Origin: Brachynemurus nebulosus | Taxonomy: Eukaryota; Arthropoda; Insecta; Neuroptera; Myrmeleontidae | NCBI GenBank assembly: GCA_035578155.1 | Contig: JAPWDM010000033.1 | Span: 2,129,001 to 2,193,000 of the forward strand | Reading direction: 5' to 3' | Length of the DNA: 64,000 bases | In this document: piece after piece, positions 59,988 through 64,000 of the stretch | Layout of the letters: each line of letters opens with the position of its first letter | Numbering within the stretch: position 1 is the stretch's first letter | Notes under the pieces: generated by a model | Told to the model about the DNA's origin: nothing | Seen by the model: the letters and a program-made list of their open reading frames with translations, nothing else | The model's database searches: none | Translations under genes and position numbers: made by a program

Positions 59988-62272
59988 TTAATCAACTAAT
60001 TTTATACCATTATTGCATTTTTTATTGTCTAGCTTTTTTATGGAGTGTGCGTCAAAAAATCGTTTTACATATGTTAAAAAACATTTTGTTACATTATAAT
60101 TTATTCTTTAACACTATCATCACTGAACGAATGCCCGTAGAAATATGGGTGGTTCTACTTTTAAGGTCTTAACCATAAAAAAAAATAGAGAAAGCCATTT
60201 AGTAGATTTCATGCGACTAAAATGTAGGAAAATTATCATAGATTCGATATCTGCAGATCAGTAGCGCAGTTTCATATTAAAACCAATATTTTTTTGTCGA
60301 TTGCACGATCCAGACAGAAAAAAATGTATCCTTCGTCACGAAATTAAATTGTTTAAAACTTGCAAAGTTAAAAGAAATTTAAATGGATATTTGCATTTAT
60401 TATAACAAAATCTCAACTGTAATCTGTCTTATAATCAGATAACAATTTTATATATTCGTATAAAAATTAAAATTTGTCCCCTTCGTCACATTTTCACCTT
60501 TAGAACTTTGCATAAATCAATTTTTTTTCACCTTTATAAATATTTATTGAAAGAGCAATATTATCCACTAAAATCCAAGTTTTACACAACTAAAATCCAA
60601 GTTTTACATGAATTACGAAAAGAGTTCATACGTGCATTTTCGTTATATAATAGCAATTTTTATAAAGGGGCAAGATCAAACTCATCGTTACGAAGGAGAC
60701 ACAAATGTGACGAAGTAGACATTTAACAATCAACAATCAATCTTACTTAAAAACTAATGAGTATCTCATCATTAACTACAGACAAAACTTGTTTATTACT
60801 AAAATCAATAATTAAAAATATGAGTAAATTTGCCAAAAACCTACGTAAATACGAACTAAAAAAATTAAATTAAGGAAAATAAATCACATTTCAAAAACTG
60901 ATTTACTAAAGGAATACAAAAGTCGTATGCCTCTTTTAATAATCAGAGTTTTTTTTTTTTTTTTAATATTCGTAACATATCATTTAAGTGTACAAAGGAC
61001 ACGCCATTTTGATTAAGACGAAATAAGGTCTCTGTGTGTGACGGAAGATACAATTTTCGAGCAAAATCGTTACTAATCGTGAACGGCGATCATTTAGATC
61101 GAAAACTTTAGTTAATTGTAAAGCTTACATTATTACAAATAATATTTACGTAAAAACGATTTGAAATTCTTTAAATAGATACCAGAAAAAGCTGTGACGA
61201 AGGATACACTCAATAAACACACGCTGCCGGTCTTCTTGCTTTATGTAAAAAAAATGACAAGTTGTCAATGTTAATCACTTGATTTGACTTTCGCTTTATG
61301 GTCTATGGTCTTTGGCGTTTCGTTTCACCAAAAAACATAACCCTTTCACCTATTTTTTTAGACTTATAACAATATTTGGCAGTTGTGACGAAGGATACTA
61401 AAATTTTCGCGACAATTTTTCGTCACGCCAAAAAAAAAAATAAATAAATAAATAAATAATTCTGCAGATAAATAAAATTTAACTTTCTAGTTACCATGCG
61501 TAACAATTTAACTCTCTTTCTTATTTATAAAATTGTGTAGTTTCAGTAAACTTATTTTTAAGAAACGTTATATTTCCAAGCAATACGTAATAGACACATG
61601 CGTTTTAGAACTGCAATAAAAGTTTGACACCATTTTTATAAAAAAAAAATTAAATAAAAAATCTAAGTAAATGTAGGTAGGTCATCTAAATAGGAGTTAT
61701 TAACTTGATATAAATAAAATAAATGACAGTATCTTCATTCTGTATATAGTTTAACCTTCATTATGTGGAGACAACTTTAATTTTTTGAAGGACCTAAAAA
61801 GTAGAATCACCCATATAATACAATTGCAGTAATTAAATTAAAAAACGATAGTAACGTACCTGCATCAAAATATGATCAAATCACAGACCAATGAACATAT
61901 TATATATTATATTATATAGACTAATTATATAAATGTATAATTGAGGCAGCCAGTTACAACCAAGTTCCGACCTTAGTAGTATTCTGTAATATAGTAATGG
62001 ATGGTATCGGTAGTAACGTTTTCAAATAATTATTGTGAAAATATAATATTGATAATAAAATTTTACTTTTTTGAGAAGAAACTGCAAAATTTTGAAAAAG
62101 GAAAGTGGTATTCCCTTTATTTTCAAAATACGTACGTATACAAATCATGTCCTGCAATAATTATAGTCGCATTTGCTCAAAAATTGACATATTATTTCAT
62201 TACATTTCAGCCGTCTCACCCTGTTATCTGCTTCAAGAAAAATGCCTAGAAACTGGCTTTACGCTTTGTTTA
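59988..62272. other. AT-rich region with a recurring 14-bp motif
   Basis: No gene is supported. GTGACGAAGGATAC or its complement occurs at about 60329 (-), 61195 (+) and 61384 (+), with shorter forms (CTTCGTCAC) at 60480, 60700 and 61424. The rest is AT-rich, including a T run near 60950. Confidence 0.45.
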
Positions 62273-62280
62273 GTAGTATA

Positions 62281-62599
62281 TAGGGCCGGATCTAGGGGGG
62301 GAGCCGGGACACGTGCCCCCCTTGTAAGATTTTAGGGGCGCCAAAACGGTGAAAATTTGTTTGGCACAGTAAAATTGAGAAAATTTTGGAAGTGACGAGC
62401 AAAAAAAAAGGTCAACAGTGAGTATTAATGAGAACGTTAAGGAACTGATGACCACAAAAAAAAAGGTCGACAGAGACCATTTATGATAGGGTCCAGTTGA
62501 CATTTTTTTGTCATCACTTCCAGGAAAAATTTTTTTTTTGTTCCGGGGGCGCCAACAGGAAACTTTGCTCCCCTTCTAATATCTCTAGATCCGGCCCTG
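62281..62599. mobile_element. hAT-type MITE with 8-bp TSD
   Basis: A 319-bp element with ends TAGGGCCGGATCTAG and CTAGATCCGGCCCTG, flanked by the exact 8-bp duplication GTAGTATA (62273-62280 and 62600-62607). TIR and TSD fit hAT. The internal arms share GTCATCA.TTCC-like text in inverted orientation. No transposase. Confidence 0.9.
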
Positions 62600-62607
62600 G
62601 TAGTATA

Positions 62608-63030
62608 ATAATAAATAATAGTGTTCATTGGTCTGTGGACCAAATGCTAACAATAAGTATTGTTTTTGAAATACTTACATTTCACATTTTTGTTGGGTTT
62701 CTCTAAAATTGTCAGTTTTTGTAACGTGTACTTAAAAATTTGAAAATTTCTAAAAATTGTCAAATCCCTATAGAATAGAATCAAGGCAGAATCACTTTTC
62801 AGACTAAAATTGATTATTTGTTGTCAACTAAAAAGGTTTGTAATGTAAAAAACGTTGAGGAAATTTAAAAACTATTCAAATGGTTCGGTTTATTTGAAAG
62901 ATGAAGTACGCATATCGATACTGTAAATATTTAAATTTAATTACTTCAATATTTTAAAATATCTCAGTTTAATCGGTTTGTATATAGGGAAAATTTAAAA
63001 AAAAAATTAAAACAAAACAAAATAAAAATT
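62608..63030. other. AT-rich spacer downstream of the host gene
   Basis: No gene, repeat or TSD-flanked element was recognised in this AT-rich spacer between the hAT MITE and the end of the host gene. Confidence 0.4.
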
Positions 63031-63034
63031 TCTT

Positions 63035-63040
63035 TTTATT
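63035..63040 (-). terminator. Candidate polyadenylation signal AATAAA
   Basis: On the minus strand AATAAA lies about 290 bp downstream of the stop of the Ser-rich gene, a normal distance for an insect 3' UTR. It is the first canonical signal I found after the stop, though AT-rich DNA makes chance matches common. Confidence 0.45.
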
Positions 63041-63329
63041 AAAACAACAATGACTTATAAAATTAATCAACAACATACATAAATATTACATTACAATGAC
63101 ATAAATAACTATAACCATAGTTGCCTGCTATCCGTCCGCGTTAGTGCCCTTTTTATAAAAATGATCCAGTAAATTTAAAAAAAAAAAAAAAAACATGGTT
63201 TCTGATATTGGCCTTATATCATATTTTCTGATATTGCCAGATATCATTTGGGCATCTTGAACAATGGTCGATTTTAAAACAATATAAAATAAATTACAAA
63301 TTATGGAAATGATATTTACAACAGGTTAC

Positions 63330-64000
63330 TTATTTAGGGGAATACCCTTTAGTTTGACTAGGTACACTGTATTTGATGGTGTTGTACACATTAGAAGATG
63401 CTGCGTACTGTTGTGAATTTTCTTGCTGTGAATTAGGTGGTAGATAATAATTACTGGCTTTAAAAGATGACGTTGATTTATCACTTTGTTCAGAATATGG
63501 GCTGACTGAACCAGAAATTGAGGAGTGTAACGAACCCGATGAATGACTGTCTTCAATATCAGCATGCCCCCCACTATATTGAACTGAACCATATGATACT
63601 TGAGGTGATGATTCTGACTCAGATGAAATTCCAGACGTTGAGGAATGGAGTGATCCAGATTGATGGTGACCAGCTTCTAATTCTGCGTGAGAGCTACCTT
63701 CAGGAGCATTATATACAAGATTTTGATATTGTGAAAGATCCTCTTGTTTAATAGGTTCTCCATATGACGAAATCAAGCCAGCAACACTCTGTGATTGTTC
63801 CTCAGGAGTTACCTCATATGAGGGACCGCCACCATAACTAGCACTTGTTGCTACTTGTTGGATATGTCCACCAAAACTAGAAATGTCACTATCACCTGAA
63901 GAAACCAAATTAATGCTTGGAAATGAAAATGCACCTTGGTCAAATCCACCTAATTGTATTTGAGAATCATAATTTACAGCAGACTGAGAATTTGGAATTT
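63330..64000 (-). CDS. Ser/Gly/Gln-rich protein, 3'-terminal part (host gene)
   Basis: The minus-strand frame is open from the window edge to TAA at 63330, about 222 codons, with no ATG needed inside: upstream codons read NSQSAVNYDSQIQLGGFDQG. The protein is low-complexity, rich in Ser, Gly, Gln and Tyr (SSYGEPIKQEDLSQYQNLVY, SYGSVQYSGGHADIEDSHSS). A stretch of about 33 residues is duplicated: HAELEAGHHQSGSLHSSTSG and HADIEDSHSSGSLHSSISG. Ends KYSVPSQTKGYSPK. It has no enzyme domain or zinc motif. Such composition is seen in insect secreted, cuticular or matrix proteins, but there is no chitin-binding motif visible and the N terminus is outside the window, so the function is unknown. Codons and composition differ from the surrounding AT-rich DNA, and no transposon motif is present, so I read it as a real host gene. 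Confidence 0.75.
   Translation of the reverse strand, partial: IPNSQSAVNYDSQIQLGGFDQGAFSFPSINLVSSGDSDISSFGGHIQQVATSASYGGGPSYEVTPEEQSQSVAGLISSYGEPIKQEDLSQYQNLVYNAPEGSSHAELEAGHHQSGSLHSSTSGISSESESSPQVSYGSVQYSGGHADIEDSHSSGSLHSSISGSVSPYSEQSDKSTSSFKASNYYLPPNSQQENSQQYAASSNVYNTIKYSVPSQTKGYSPK

Overview
This window looks like AT-rich nuclear DNA from an insect (possibly hemipteran, but I cannot fix the order). It is a transposon-dense region in which almost every recognisable coding sequence belongs to a mobile element. The evidence for an insect is the mix of R1-clade, I-clade, RLE-type and Jockey/CR1-type LINEs, a Gypsy LTR element, Helitron-like repeats ending in CTAG, many MITEs and foldbacks, MADF and pogo/Tigger coding remnants, and long (TA)n and (TAA)n arrays. 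I see no rRNA, intact tRNA, CRISPR array or bacterial gene organisation. The only convincing host gene is the 3' end of a Ser/Gly/Gln-rich protein gene on the minus strand at the right edge (63330-64000, running out of the window).

Layout. 0.65-4.9 kb: decayed R1-clade LINE with a 3' UTR carrying three repeated hairpins. 4.94-5.64 kb: foldback whose arms are built on a 30-bp minisatellite, followed by nuclear-receptor-like half-sites. 6.24-6.5 kb: MADF pseudogene split by an A tract. 9.0-10.25 kb and 26.5-27.97 kb: two inverted copies of a Helitron-like unit ending in a long palindrome. 10.27-11.08 kb: MITE. 11.13-18.77 kb: complete Gypsy element on the minus strand with same-length LTRs in which I found no difference, a 4-bp TSD, gag, and pol in the -1 frame behind a TTTAAAC heptamer. 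19.0-23.0 kb: degenerate minus-strand LINE. 25.9-26.5 kb: Tigger-like transposase pseudogene. 28.2-29.1 kb: two MITEs with clean TSDs inside a possible adenylation-domain remnant. 32.2-38.4 kb: near full-length but broken I-clade LINE with RNase H and a (TAA)n tail. 39.1-42.4 kb: minus-strand LINE ORF2 open for more than 1,100 codons. 42.9-44.3 kb: about 160-bp tandem repeats and (TA)n arrays. 44.86-46.47 kb: 5'-truncated RLE-type (Dong/R4-like) LINE inside (TAA)n, directly followed by a 5'-truncated second I-clade copy (46.48-47.79 kb). 47.8-54.6 kb: LINE remnant, two large foldbacks, inverted Helitron-like copies and a MITE embedded in (TA)n. 55.9-56.4 kb: integrase fragment. 59.5-60.0 kb: canonical short Helitron. 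62.3-62.6 kb: hAT-type MITE.

Most elements are independent insertions, often nested. The most informative observations are: (i) two I-clade copies whose 3'-terminal stem-loop differs by paired, pairing-preserving substitutions; (ii) the RLE element bordered on both sides by TAA repeats next to an I-clade family that itself ends in TAA repeats; (iii) the young Gypsy element with a retroviral-type frameshift signal and an exact 36-bp x 8 repeat inside pol; and (iv) several foldbacks with clear TSDs. Coordinates of element ends without a TSD are approximate.
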